Shown piece by piece: positions 53,262 through 64,000 of a stretch of DNA of 64,000 nucleotides. Position 1 is the stretch's first letter. Each line of letters opens with the position of its first letter. The DNA comes from Sphingomonas donggukensis (GTDB lineage Bacteria; Pseudomonadota; Alphaproteobacteria; Sphingomonadales; Sphingomonadaceae). The notes beneath the pieces are model-generated. The model had not been told where the DNA came from. It was given only the letters and a program-made list of their open reading frames with translations, and ran no database searches. Where the stretch lies: NCBI RefSeq assembly GCF_023674425.1, contig NZ_CP098401.1, forward strand, positions 806,001 to 870,000, in the 5' to 3' direction. Position numbers and translations under genes: made by a program.

Positions 53262-55357
53262 CGCGCGTCGCCCGACTGGGCGTTGCCGGCGGGCGCGTCG
53301 TCCTCCAGCGGCAATTCGGCGGTGCGGCCCTCGGCAACCCCCGTCGTGGGCGTGGTCGCGTTCGAAGCCTCGATCGCGGCATCGACGACGTTGCTCGCCT
53401 CTGCCGCCGCATCCTCGGGCGGCAGCGGAGAGGACGCGGCGGGCGCGTTCGCCGCGTTGAACGCGGTTTGCTGCGCCGACATGCGGGTGCGGATGTCGCC
53501 GCCCCATGTCGGCTCGACCTCCTCCAGGCTTTTCATCGCGCGGTCGCGGTCGAACAGATAGGTCATGATGTCGCGCCCGGTCAGCGGCGTGTCGAGATTA
53601 CGCACGGTATGGCCGTTGTGTTCGAGCACGATCGCGGCGGCGTAGCGCGGGTTTTCGGCGGGCGCGAAGCAGATGAAATGGGCGTGGTCGCGCAGCTTGA
53701 AGGGCAGCTGCCCGTTCGACAGCACGCCGCTGCGCCGCTCGGCCATCGTGATGCGGCGGACCTGCGCGGTGCCGGTCTTTGCTGCCATCTCGATCCCCGG
53801 TACCTGCAACCGAGAGGCGCCGCCGGTGCCGCCGCTGACCACCGCCGCCATCGCCTGACGAACCAGGGCGAGATTCTCGGGCTTGAACGGCAACGCCGCG
53901 GGGCTGCGATCGACGCGGGCGGACAGCAGCGCCGGCTGGATCATCCGCCCCGATGCGAGCCGCGCCGCCATGACCGCCATCTGCAGCGGGTTGGCGAGCA
54001 CATAGCCCTGGCCGATCGAGGCGTTGAGCGAATCGGCGACGGTCCAGCCGGTCTTGTATTTCTTCTGCTTCCACGCGCTGTCGGGGACCGTGCCGTATCG
54101 CTGGCTGGTGAAGGGCAGGTCGAATTTCTGGCCGAGCCCCATCGCCCGCGCGACGGGAGCGACGCGGTCGTAGCCCAGGCGGCGGATCATCTCGTAGAAA
54201 TAGATGTCGCAGCTTTGCGCGATCGCGCCCTGCAGGTCGAGCGGGCCGTGGCCGCGCCTCTTGTGGCAGTGGAAGATGCCGTTGCCGACGCGCATCGCAC
54301 CCGAGCAATAGACGCGCTCCGCGGGGCTCACCCCGGCTTCGAGCAGCGCCAGGCCGTTCATCGGTTTCACGGTCGATCCCGGCGGGTAGAGGCCCTGCAG
54401 CACTTTGTTCATCAGTGGGACGTGGTCGTCCTCCGACAGCATCTTCCATTCGTTGTGGCTGATGCCGTCCGAAAAGCTGTTGGGGTCGTAGGCGGGCATC
54501 GACACCATCGCCAGGATTTCCCCGGTCCAGCAGTCGAACACGACCGCAGAGCCCGAGTTGGTGCCGAGGCGTCGCGCGGCATATTCCTGAAGCCCCGCAT
54601 CGATCGTCAGGCGGACGGTGCGCCCCGGCGTATCGGGTCGGGTCTCGAGTTCGCGAACCAGCTTGCCGCGCGCGGTGACCTCGATCCGCTTCGCCCCGGG
54701 CTTGCCGCGTAGCAGCGGCTCCAGCGTCCTTTCCAGCCCGTCCTTGCCGAACTTGAACCCCGGCGTGACGTACAGCGGGTCGCGCGTCTCCTTATACTGT
54801 TCGGCGGTCGCCGCACCGACATAGCCGGTCAGGTGCGCGACGGCGGCGCCGGCGGGATAGTTGCGCGAAAAGCCGCGGGTGGGCGCAACGCCGGGCAGCT
54901 CGGGCAGCCGCACGCTGACCGCGGCGAACCGGTCCCAATCTAGGTTCTCGGCGACCTGCACGGGGCGGAAGCCGGCGGACTTCTTCAGCTCTGCGTCGAT
55001 CCGTCCGCGTTCGTCGGGGGGCAGCGCCAGGATCTGCGTCAGCATGCCGACCACCCGGTCCTTGTCCTCGACCCGGTCGGGGATTAGGTCGACGCGGAAA
55101 TCGGTGCGGTTGTTGGCGATCGGCGCGCCGTGCCGGTCGACGATCCAGCCGCGCCGGGGCGGCACCAGCGTCAGGTTGACGCGGTTGCTTTCCGACATGA
55201 GCGAATAATGCTCGTTCTCGGCTACCGCCAGCCAGGCCATGCGCCCGGCAAGCAGCGTGCCGACCCCGATCTGGAGGCCCGACAACATCATCGCGCGGCG
55301 GGTGAAGGTGAAGCCCTGCGCCGCGTCGGTGGCGATGCGGGAGCCGGTCCCGATCAT
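53258..55357 (-). CDS. mrdA: Penicillin-binding protein 2 (peptidoglycan transpeptidase MrdA)
   Basis: A 699-residue class B PBP anchored by one N-terminal helix (RRAMMLSGLQIGVGTLLAG). The pedestal domain has VDRHGAPIANNRTDFRVDLIPD. The transpeptidase domain has the active-site SxxK as STVK in YPPGSTVKPMNGL, then AQSCDIYFYEMIRRLG and the KTG triad in AAKTGTAQV. It cross-links lateral-wall peptidoglycan with RodA. The C-terminus is extended by about 70 residues rich in Ala/Glu/Asp, beyond the usual family end, and may be disordered. It overlaps both neighbours by four bases. Confidence 0.95.
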   Translation of the reverse strand: MIGTGSRIATDAAQGFTFTRRAMMLSGLQIGVGTLLAGRMAWLAVAENEHYSLMSESNRVNLTLVPPRRGWIVDRHGAPIANNRTDFRVDLIPDRVEDKDRVVGMLTQILALPPDERGRIDAELKKSAGFRPVQVAENLDWDRFAAVSVRLPELPGVAPTRGFSRNYPAGAAVAHLTGYVGAATAEQYKETRDPLYVTPGFKFGKDGLERTLEPLLRGKPGAKRIEVTARGKLVRELETRPDTPGRTVRLTIDAGLQEYAARRLGTNSGSAVVFDCWTGEILAMVSMPAYDPNSFSDGISHNEWKMLSEDDHVPLMNKVLQGLYPPGSTVKPMNGLALLEAGVSPAERVYCSGAMRVGNGIFHCHKRRGHGPLDLQGAIAQSCDIYFYEMIRRLGYDRVAPVARAMGLGQKFDLPFTSQRYGTVPDSAWKQKKYKTGWTVADSLNASIGQGYVLANPLQMAVMAARLASGRMIQPALLSARVDRSPAALPFKPENLALVRQAMAAVVSGGTGGASRLQVPGIEMAAKTGTAQVRRITMAERRSGVLSNGQLPFKLRDHAHFICFAPAENPRYAAAIVLEHNGHTVRNLDTPLTGRDIMTYLFDRDRAMKSLEEVEPTWGGDIRTRMSAQQTAFNAANAPAASSPLPPEDAAAEASNVVDAAIEASNATTPTTGVAEGRTAELPLEDDAPAGNAQSGDAR

Positions 55358-55884
55358 CGCTGGTATCGCCGCCTGCGCGCATCGAGCCGCGCGCAGACGA
55401 GTGCCGCGAGCGGGTAGAGGGCGACCGACACGATGATCTGGATTAGGACCACGGTATCCACATGCGCCCGAAGCGGGCTCGCGACCAGCCTCGCCGCGAC
55501 CAGGCAGAAGGCGACGGCGCCGCCCGCCACCACCCAGTCATGCGGGAAATCGCGCCACACCAGGCGGTTGTCGATGATGTCGATGACGATGAAGGTGATC
55601 GTCCACAACGCCATCGCGCTGCCCAGCGGCTGGCCGCTCAGCAGATCGTCGAACAGCCCGAGGCCGAGCGGACCCCAGCTCGGGAACACCTCGGCATCGC
55701 GCAGTCGCCATGCCAGCAGCATCAGCAGCCCGAACGGCGGCATCCACGGCACGTTGGCGACCACCGGCACGATCGTCAGCAGCGATGCGGTCATGATGCT
55801 CAGCGAGGCGATGACCGTGCGCCGCCGTGGCGACGGCGGAGCGTCGAACGGGGAGCGGGGGCGGGGGCGGGGGCGGGGGATCAC
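55354..55884 (-). CDS. mreD: Rod shape-determining protein MreD
   Basis: A 176-residue inner membrane protein with five to six hydrophobic segments (ASLSIMTASLLTIVPVV, WMPPFGLLMLLAWRL, GLGLFDDLLSGQPLGSAMALW), the MreD pattern. The N-terminus is rich in Arg/Pro (IPRPRPRPRSPFD) and may be longer than the native start. It links the MreB cytoskeleton to the peptidoglycan machinery. It overlaps mreC upstream and mrdA downstream by four bases each. Confidence 0.88.
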   Translation of the reverse strand: MIPRPRPRPRSPFDAPPSPRRRTVIASLSIMTASLLTIVPVVANVPWMPPFGLLMLLAWRLRDAEVFPSWGPLGLGLFDDLLSGQPLGSAMALWTITFIVIDIIDNRLVWRDFPHDWVVAGGAVAFCLVAARLVASPLRAHVDTVVLIQIIVSVALYPLAALVCARLDARRRRYQR

Positions 55885-56753
55885 TTGGCCGCCGGCGGCT
55901 GGGGGCGCGGCAGCGGCGGCAGGAACGGCTGCTGCACGGTCGCGAAATCGAGCGAATCGGGATTGGCGAGCATCCGCGCGATGGCGGTGTCGCGGGAATT
56001 GGCGAGGACGCGCGCGACCGGGATGTCGGGGGGATAGAGTCCGCCGGTGCCCGAAGTGACGAACAGGTCGCCGGCCTGGAACGGCGCATTGGCGGCACTC
56101 GCCGCGCGCACGTCGAGCTGGCCGTCGCCCCGCCCGGACACGATCGCGGGCAGGCCGTCGCGGGTGCGGCGCACCGGCACGATGCTCTCGGCATCGGACA
56201 GCAGCAGGATGCGCGCCGCGTTGGGGCCGGTTTCCAGCACGCGCCCGATCAGCCCCTCGGGCCCGCGCACCGGCTGCCCGGGCTCGACGCCCTGACGGTT
56301 GCCGGCGTTCAGAGTCGCGAAGCGGCGCGTGCTCGCCGCGGTCGAGCTCACCAGCCGCGCCGTCGTGATCGTCACGCCGCCGACGTCACGCACCCTGAGC
56401 AGCGCGCGCAGGCGGCGGTTTTCCTGGTTGATGGTGCGCGCACGCAGCACGATCGCATGTTCGTCGGCCAGTTGCTTGCGCAAGGCCCTGATCTTGTCGG
56501 CGCCGCCGAAATAGTCGGTGATCCCGCCGGGCACGGTCGCCGCGCGGCGCAGGCCCGCCAGCGCGCTCGACACCGGCGTCGTGATCTCCGCCACCCCAGA
56601 ACGGAAAGCCGCGAACGCCGGCGGATTGAACGACGACAATAGGACGAGGATCAGGCCGACGACGACGCCCGACGCCGCCGCGACATAGCCGATGAACACG
56701 CCATATTGCGCGCGCCGGGAAAACCCCGTCCGCCGTGACAGTGGCGGCGCCAT
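55881..56753 (-). CDS. mreC: Rod shape-determining protein MreC
   Basis: A 290-residue bitopic protein. A single transmembrane helix (YVAAASGVVVGLILVLLSS) precedes a periplasmic coiled-coil (IRALRKQLADEHAIVLRARTI) and a beta-barrel domain with NAGNRQGVEPGQPVRGPEGLIGRV, the conserved MreC block. It organises PBP2 and RodA in the elongasome. It lies 25 bases after mreB and overlaps mreD by four bases. Confidence 0.93.
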   Translation of the reverse strand: MAPPLSRRTGFSRRAQYGVFIGYVAAASGVVVGLILVLLSSFNPPAFAAFRSGVAEITTPVSSALAGLRRAATVPGGITDYFGGADKIRALRKQLADEHAIVLRARTINQENRRLRALLRVRDVGGVTITTARLVSSTAASTRRFATLNAGNRQGVEPGQPVRGPEGLIGRVLETGPNAARILLLSDAESIVPVRRTRDGLPAIVSGRGDGQLDVRAASAANAPFQAGDLFVTSGTGGLYPPDIPVARVLANSRDTAIARMLANPDSLDFATVQQPFLPPLPRPQPPAAK

Positions 56754-56778
56754 CGTCCCGCCTCCCCCTGCTGGTTCG

Positions 56779-59745
<2,967 letters not shown>

Positions 59746-59854
59746 CCTGAGACGCAATGTGTCTGGCCCGACGTCCTCGTGACGCCACCCGTTCATCCTT
59801 ATGCAACCTTTTCCCGCGGCGCGCATTATCGCATTCAAACAACGGATCCGCGTC

Positions 59855-59932
59855 ATGAAACAGATTTTCCCGCTCGTTCTTGCACTTATCCCGCTCGCCG
59901 CCGTGGTCGGTGCGTGCGTGACCTGCCCCTGA
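59855..59932 (+). CDS. Possible 25-residue lipopeptide (entericidin-like)
   Basis: ATG at 59855 opens a 25-residue frame: MKQIFPLVLALIPLAAVVGA, then CVTCP. It looks like a signal peptide ending in a lipobox (VVGAC) with almost no mature part, as in small entericidin-type lipoproteins. No good ribosome-binding site is visible. It sits between mutL and a strong terminator. It could be a true micropeptide or a chance frame. Confidence 0.35.
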   Translation: MKQIFPLVLALIPLAAVVGACVTCP

Positions 59933-59967
59933 TCGCGGCTCGCCCCCATCGGCCCGATCAATGAAAA

Positions 59968-60004
59968 GGGCGCCGCCTGCGGGATGCAGGCGGCGCCCTT
60001 TTTT
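59968..60004. terminator. Strong bidirectional terminator between mutL and the rplI operon
   Basis: A perfect 13-bp stem GGGCGCCGCCTGC (59968-59980) / GCAGGCGGCGCCC (59986-59998) with a five-base loop is followed by six T on the plus strand. On the minus strand four T follow. It would end both mutL transcripts and the rpsF-rpsR-rplI transcript. Confidence 0.9.
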
Positions 60005-60028
60005 CGTTCGCGGTCAGGCGGGTGAGCG

Positions 60029-60628
60029 TTAGCCCTCCGCCTGCTCCGGTGCCGCGTCCGACTGGACCTCGGCGGTCGCGCCCGGCTCGGCGTTGGGATC
60101 GTAATCCTCGATGAAGCCGGCCTCGTCCTTTTCGAACATCGCCGCCATCACGTCGACGCCGGATGCCTGCATCTCGGCCTCTTCGGGCGAGCGGGCGACG
60201 TTGACCTTGACGGTCACCGACACTTCGGGGTGCAGCGCGACGCTGACTTCGTACACGCCGATCGCCTTGATCGGCTTGTTCAGCACGACCTGCGACTTGG
60301 TGACCTTGTGACCGTCGGCGACCAGCGCCTCGACCAGATCGCGCACCGCGACCGAGCCGTACAGCTGGCCGGTGTTCGATGCCTGACGGATTAGGGTAAC
60401 GGTTGCGTCCTCGAAGGTCTTGGCTTCCTTCTCGGCCTCGCCGCGGCGGTTGGCGTTGTCCGATTCGATGCGGGCGCGGTTGGCCTCGAAGACCTTCTTG
60501 TTGGCCTCGTTGGCGCGCATCGCCTTCTTGTTGGGGAGGAGGAAGTTGCGGGCGAACCCGTCCTTCACCTTCACCACGTCGCCGATGGCGCCGAGCTTCT
60601 CGACGCGCTCAAGCAGAATGACGTCCAT
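60029..60628 (-). CDS. rplI: 50S ribosomal protein L9
   Basis: A 199-residue ribosomal protein with the N-terminal domain MDVILLERVEKLGAIGDVVKVKDGFARNFLLPNKKAMRA, the L9 signature. The connecting helix and C-terminal domain follow, with an acidic Glu/Ala-rich extension of about 50 residues beyond the E. coli protein (149). It lies in the conserved order rpsF-rpsR-rplI. Confidence 0.97.
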   Translation of the reverse strand: MDVILLERVEKLGAIGDVVKVKDGFARNFLLPNKKAMRANEANKKVFEANRARIESDNANRRGEAEKEAKTFEDATVTLIRQASNTGQLYGSVAVRDLVEALVADGHKVTKSQVVLNKPIKAIGVYEVSVALHPEVSVTVKVNVARSPEEAEMQASGVDVMAAMFEKDEAGFIEDYDPNAEPGATAEVQSDAAPEQAEG

Positions 60629-60638
60629 GTGGCGCTCC

Positions 60639-60863
60639 TTACTTAACGATGTAGGGCAGCAGGCCCAGATGACGCGCGCGCTTGATGGCCTGGGCCAGCT
60701 CGCGCTGCTTCTTTGCGCTCACGCTCGTGATGCGCGACGGGACGATCTTGCCACGCTCGGACACGAAGCCCTGGAGCAGGCGGACGTCCTTATAGTCGAT
60801 CCGGGGTGCGTCCTTCGCGGAGAAGGGGCAGCTCTTGCGGCGACGGAAAAATGCGCGGGCCAT
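60639..60863 (-). CDS. rpsR: 30S ribosomal protein S18
   Basis: A 74-residue protein with [67 protein letters not shown] split across known S18 blocks; the pairs KDVRLLQ and [11 protein letters not shown] are diagnostic. It binds S6 in the ribosome. It overlaps rpsF by one base, so translation is coupled. Confidence 0.97.
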   Translation of the reverse strand: MARAFFRRRKSCPFSAKDAPRIDYKDVRLLQGFVSERGKIVPSRITSVSAKKQRELAQAIKRARHLGLLPYIVK

Positions 60864-61285
60864 TACTCTGCTCCCTCTTGCGCGTCACGACGGGGACGAT
60901 CGCCACGATCCGGACGGTCGCCACGGCCACCTTCACGCTCGCCGCGGCGCTCACGGTCGCGCTCCTGCTTGCGCATCATCACAGTCGGGCCCTGCTCGAG
61001 CTCGTCGACCTTGACGGTCATGTAGCGGATGACGTCTTCGTTGATCTGGGTCTGGCGCTCCAGCTCGGCGACGACGTCGCCGGGGGCGTCGATCTCGAGC
61101 ATCACGTAATGCGCCTTGCGGTTCTTGGCGATGCGATACGCCAGGCTGCGCAGGCCCCAGGTCTCGGTCTTGACGACCTTGCCCTTGTGATCCTCGACGA
61201 TCTTGGTGGCGGCTTCCGCCAGTGCGTCCACCTGCGCCTGTGCCAGATCCTGGCGCGCAAGGAAGACGTGCTCGTAAAGAGCCAT
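60863..61285 (-). CDS. rpsF: 30S ribosomal protein S6
   Basis: A 140-residue protein starting [20 protein letters not shown], with the S6 ferredoxin-like fold and [28 protein letters not shown]. The C-terminal 35 residues are very rich in Arg/Glu/Gly/Asp ([10 protein letters not shown]), longer than in E. coli. It heads the rpsF-rpsR-rplI operon, and a hairpin leader precedes it. Confidence 0.97.
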   Translation of the reverse strand: MALYEHVFLARQDLAQAQVDALAEAATKIVEDHKGKVVKTETWGLRSLAYRIAKNRKAHYVMLEIDAPGDVVAELERQTQINEDVIRYMTVKVDELEQGPTVMMRKQERDRERRGEREGGRGDRPDRGDRPRRDAQEGAE

Positions 61286-61333
61286 GCTTTCTTCTCACTG
61301 TTGGCCGATCGCTGACGCCCGCACCATGCGAGA

Positions 61334-61374
61334 CGCCCCTCCGGCTGTCGTCTGTCTCAAACAGCCAAGGGGCG
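61334..61374 (-). promoter_or_regulatory. Hairpin leader upstream of rpsF, candidate S6:S18 autoregulatory element
   Basis: In the minus-strand mRNA, about 50 bases upstream of the rpsF start, the arms CGCCCC-TT-GGCTGT and ACAGCC-GGA-GGGGCG pair around a 12-base loop (plus-strand 61361-61374 and 61334-61348). The internal bulge carries a CCG. Leaders with a CCG-containing bulged hairpin that bind the S6:S18 complex are known in many bacteria. This one is placed correctly, but the match to that motif is by eye. Confidence 0.45.
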
Positions 61375-61446
61375 GAGGAGACATGCTCATCCGCCCCGAC
61401 TGTGTCCGTGCCCATACGGGTTTTCACCCGAAAGGCAAGGGTCGCC

Positions 61447-61836
61447 TTAGTTGAACGCGCCGGCCAGGACCGCGGCGATCACGCCGGTTGCCGCCGTGAT
61501 CAGGATCGCGTCGTTGCCCGACTGGACCCACTGCTGCCCGCGCTGGGGCGCATAGAGGCGGCGGTTCTGATACGCACGCCAGTTGCTCACCTGGCGATAG
61601 TTGCGGGCCTGCGCGCGGTTGAAGCGCTCACCCTTGCGCCAGTTGCTGCGATAGGTGACGCGGGCCGGCTGGCGCACGTTTTGGCGCTTCACGGTCGTCT
61701 TCTTCACCACGACGTTGCCGTTCTGCTTGTAGCGCACCGTCTCGGTATGGCGCGCCTGTGCGGCGGCGGGCGCGGCGGCGACGATCGGGCCGGCGATCAT
61801 GCTGGTGGCCAGGGCTGCGATCAGGAATTTCTTCAC
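61447..61836 (-). CDS. RcnB family periplasmic protein
   Basis: A 129-residue protein with a clear signal peptide (MKKFLIAALATSMIAGPIVAAAPAAAQ). The mature part is basic and aromatic (RYKQNGNVVVKK, NWRKGERFNRAQARNYRQVSNWRAYQNRRLYAPQRGQQWVQ), the RcnB pattern, with a C-terminal ILITAATGVIAAVLAGAF stretch. RcnB proteins help keep nickel and cobalt balance in the periplasm. The GTG at 61836 is chosen because AGGAGA lies about six bases upstream. An in-frame ATG at 61854 is the alternative. It stands between rpsF and fabD. Confidence 0.75.
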   Translation of the reverse strand: MKKFLIAALATSMIAGPIVAAAPAAAQARHTETVRYKQNGNVVVKKTTVKRQNVRQPARVTYRSNWRKGERFNRAQARNYRQVSNWRAYQNRRLYAPQRGQQWVQSGNDAILITAATGVIAAVLAGAFN

Positions 61837-62033
61837 GAGTGTTCTCCTCTTCATCCGGGCGCCACGTCGGCGTCGATCCGGAATGTGGGGCACAACCGTC
61901 GCAGCCCCGTCCCGGGTCCGCACGAAATGGTCGCAGTTTGTCGCAGGCGGGCGGACAACGCTGACGATCCGTTCAGCTTGCCACCGCGCGCCGCCCTGCC
62001 TAGTCCGCCCGCTTCGGAATTCGGAGACAATCG

Positions 62034-62969
62034 ATGCGCGCTTTCATCTTCCCCGGGCAGGGCAGCCAGTCGGTCGGCATGGGCAGTGCGCTCGCCGCCG
62101 CCAGCCCGTACGCGCGCGAGGTGTTCCAGGAGGTCGACGACGCGCTCGGCCAGAAACTGTCGGCGCTGATGGCCGAAGGCCCGGAAAGCGACCTGATGCT
62201 GACCGAGAATGCCCAGCCAGCGATCATGGCGAATGCCATCGCCGTGCTGCGCGTGCTGGAGCGGGAAGGCGGCGTGCGGCTGTCCGAAAAGGCGGATTAC
62301 GTCGCGGGCCACTCGCTCGGCGAATATACCGCGCTGTGCGCCGCGGGCGCGCTCGACCTGGCGACCACGGCCCGGCTGCTCAAGCTGCGCGGTCGGGCGA
62401 TGCAGGCGGCGGTGCCGGTCGGCGAAGGCGCGATGGCGGCGATCCTGGGCGCCGACCGCGACAAGGCGCAGGCGATCGCCGATGCCGCGGCGGAGGGCGA
62501 AGTCTGCACCGTCGCCAACGACAACGATCCGTCGCAGGTCGTGATCTCGGGCGCGAAGGCCGCCGTCGAGCGTGCGGTGCCGCTGGCCAAGGAGATGGGC
62601 GCCAAGCGTGCTGTCATCCTGCCGGTGTCGGCACCGTTCCACTGCCCACTGATGCAGCCCGCCGCGGATGCGATGGCCGCCGCGCTTGAGGGGGTCGCGC
62701 TCCACGCACCGCTGGTTCCCGTATTCGCCAACGTCACCGCAGCCCCGGCCAGCGACCCGGACGTCATCAAGGCACTGCTGGTCGAACAGGTGACGGGCAT
62801 GGTCCGCTGGCGCGAATCGGTGATCGCGATGTTCGGGGCGGGCGTGCACGATTTCGTCGAACTGGGCGGCAAGGTGCTCGGCCCGATGGTAAAACGCTCC
62901 GCCCCGGACGCGACCACGACGAGCGTGGTGACGATGGACGACATCGAGGCGCTGCTCAAAGGGCTTTGA
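62034..62969 (+). CDS. fabD: Malonyl-CoA:ACP transacylase FabD
   Basis: A 311-residue enzyme that loads malonyl groups onto acyl carrier protein for fatty acid synthesis. The start MRAFIFPGQGSQSVGMG is typical. The active-site Ser is in AGHSLGEYTALCAAG (GHSxG). The second catalytic His is in VSAPFHCPLM. GGAG lies before the ATG. In sphingomonads fabD is usually followed directly by fabG; here a GxxExxY gene comes between. Confidence 0.96.
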   Translation: MRAFIFPGQGSQSVGMGSALAAASPYAREVFQEVDDALGQKLSALMAEGPESDLMLTENAQPAIMANAIAVLRVLEREGGVRLSEKADYVAGHSLGEYTALCAAGALDLATTARLLKLRGRAMQAAVPVGEGAMAAILGADRDKAQAIADAAAEGEVCTVANDNDPSQVVISGAKAAVERAVPLAKEMGAKRAVILPVSAPFHCPLMQPAADAMAAALEGVALHAPLVPVFANVTAAPASDPDVIKALLVEQVTGMVRWRESVIAMFGAGVHDFVELGGKVLGPMVKRSAPDATTTSVVTMDDIEALLKGL

Positions 62970-62978
62970 ATAAGGCAG

Positions 62979-63425
62979 AAACGGTTCAGGGAAGGCGCAA
63001 AGGCGCGAAGATGGACGAGCTTGAGGCCATCGCATCCGACGTTGTCGATGCCGCGCTATTGCTACACCGTCAGATCGGGCCGGGCTTGCTCGAAAGCGTT
63101 TACGAGACGTTGCTCGCCGCCGAACTCGGGCGGCGTGGGCACAAGGTCTTGCGGCAGCAACCGATCGACTTTTCTTTCAACGGCATGCGGTTCGATGCAG
63201 CCTTTCGCGTGGACCTCATCGTCGGCTCGAGGATGATCGTCGAGGTGAAATCGGTCGAGCGCCTGACGGGGGTACACGTCAAGCAATTGCTGACGTACTT
63301 GCGTCTGATGGAGCAGCCCCTCGGGCTGCTCATTAATTTTGGAGGCGAGACACTCAAGGAAGGTTTGCGACGCGTCGTGAACACGCACAACAGCTTTGCG
63401 CCTTCGCGCCTTCCCTGAACCGTTT
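62979..63425. repeat. 20-bp perfect inverted repeat flanking the GxxExxY gene
   Basis: AAACGGTTCAGGGAAGGCGC at 62979-62998 and its exact reverse complement at 63406-63425 enclose the GxxExxY gene. Just inside, GGCGC-type short repeats continue on both sides (AAAGGCGCGAAG left, TTTGCGCCTTC right), so similarity extends to about 30 bases. The arms look like the ends of a small transposable unit of about 450 bases inserted after fabD. Confidence 0.8.
63011..63418 (+). CDS. GxxExxY family protein (PD-(D/E)XK nuclease-like)
   Basis: A 135-residue protein of the GxxExxY family, named for its motif seen here as GPGLLESVYETLLAAEL. The later DLIVGSRMIVEVKSVERL resembles the D-x(n)-E-x-K core of PD-(D/E)XK nucleases. 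Function is not established. The ATG at 63011 gives the usual family length. The gene sits between fabD and fabG inside a 20-bp inverted repeat, so it is probably an inserted mobile unit and not part of fatty acid synthesis. Its right end overlaps the right repeat arm. Confidence 0.85.
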   Translation: MDELEAIASDVVDAALLLHRQIGPGLLESVYETLLAAELGRRGHKVLRQQPIDFSFNGMRFDAAFRVDLIVGSRMIVEVKSVERLTGVHVKQLLTYLRLMEQPLGLLINFGGETLKEGLRRVVNTHNSFAPSRLP

Positions 63426-63447
63426 TTTTCTGTTTTCGGAGACACAC

Positions 63448-64000
63448 ATGTTCGACCTGACAGGCATGACCGCGCTGGTGACTGGCGCTTCGGGGGGGAT
63501 TGGTTCAGCGATTGCGCACGCGCTGGTCGGGCAGGGGGCTCGCTTGGCGGTGTCGGGGTCGAATGCGGACAAGCTGGAGGCGTTTCGCGCCAGCCTGGGC
63601 GGCGACCATGTCGCGGTGCCGTGCAACCTGTCCGACGGCGCTGCGGTCGATGCGCTGGTGCCGCAGGCGGTGGAGGCGCTGGGAGGCAAGCTCGACATCC
63701 TCGTCAACAACGCTGGGGTCACCCGCGACAACCTCGCCATGCGGATGAAGGACGACGAGTGGGATCAGGTGATCCGCGTCAACCTTGAAGCCGCGTTCCG
63801 GCTCTGCCGCGCCGCCGCCCGCCCGATGATGAAGGCGCGGTTCGGGCGGATCGTGTCGATCACCTCGGTCGTCGGGGCGACCGGCAATCCGGGGCAGGCG
63901 AATTACGCCGCGTCCAAGGCTGGCCTGGTCGGCATGTCGAAGGCGCTGGCGCAGGAGCTCGCCAGCCGCGGCATCACCGTCAATTGCGTCGCGCCCGGCT
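63448..64000 (+). CDS. fabG: 3-oxoacyl-ACP reductase FabG (cut by right edge)
   Basis: The first 184 residues of an NADPH-dependent short-chain reductase of fatty acid synthesis. The cofactor motif is TGASGGIG, then NNAGVTRDNL, and the catalytic Ser-Tyr-Lys are in SVVGATGNPGQANYAASKAG. GGAG lies before the ATG. The C-terminus is outside the window. It normally follows fabD directly. Confidence 0.96.
   Translation, partial: MFDLTGMTALVTGASGGIGSAIAHALVGQGARLAVSGSNADKLEAFRASLGGDHVAVPCNLSDGAAVDALVPQAVEALGGKLDILVNNAGVTRDNLAMRMKDDEWDQVIRVNLEAAFRLCRAAARPMMKARFGRIVSITSVVGATGNPGQANYAASKAGLVGMSKALAQELASRGITVNCVAPG

Overview
The window is high-GC chromosomal DNA from a sphingomonad (Sphingomonas-like alphaproteobacterium). 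The signs are the one-cysteine alphaproteobacterial DksA, a DUF1465/RcdA-type protein, several TonB-dependent receptors, a biliverdin bacteriophytochrome with an HWE-type kinase, two intergenic inverted-repeat elements of a kind often seen in sphingomonads, and GC-biased codon use.

Layout. 1-3070: small regulatory genes (glycine/histidine-rich hypothetical, dksA, a PilZ-like protein, two divergent YdcH proteins, a DUF1465/RcdA-like protein). 3136-9303: nitronate monooxygenase, a secreted M1 aminopeptidase, and a minus-strand DUF47 - Pit phosphate transporter - gamma-carbonic-anhydrase operon. 9462-12410: an SSS symporter and a FucP/NagP-type sugar MFS transporter with a LacI-like palindrome between them. 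12415-18870: a TetR-controlled tripartite RND efflux operon. 19026-23908: mobA, a catalase-like protein, an FdhF/YdeP molybdoenzyme and fdhD. 23920-27046: heme oxygenase and a bacteriophytochrome whose histidine kinase is fused to a receiver domain. 27048-28634: a D-aminoacylase-type amidohydrolase broken by an in-frame amber codon. 28623-37754: a thioesterase, then the DctB/DctD two-component system facing dctA, which is followed closely by a TonB-dependent receptor and an exported SGNH-like hydrolase. 37764-39881: a ZnuD-like receptor with a possible Zur box.

40028-52007 is the most notable region. It is an 11,980-bp integrated element bounded by 47-bp direct repeats of the 3' part of tRNA-Lys(CTT), with an intact tRNA at the right end beside a tyrosine integrase. 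It carries a primase-helicase, small and large terminase subunits, a portal, a fused prohead protease/major capsid protein, a gpW-like joining protein and a DUF2190 decoration-type protein. It has no tail, lysis or recognisable repressor genes. This is the gene content expected of a capsid-forming phage satellite (cf-PICI-like) that makes its own heads and would need tails from a helper phage. A repeat cluster just upstream of the small terminase gene is a candidate cos site or origin. A Tat-signal DUF4253 gene lies in reverse orientation among the head genes and looks like cargo.

52140-57822 is the minus-strand cell-shape operon mreB-mreC-mreD-mrdA-rodA. Next come mutL, a possible 25-residue lipopeptide, a strong bidirectional terminator, and the minus-strand rpsF-rpsR-rplI operon with a structured leader. 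An RcnB-like periplasmic protein follows. The window ends with fabD and fabG (cut by the right edge), split by a GxxExxY-family gene inside a 20-bp perfect inverted repeat, which looks like a tiny mobile unit.
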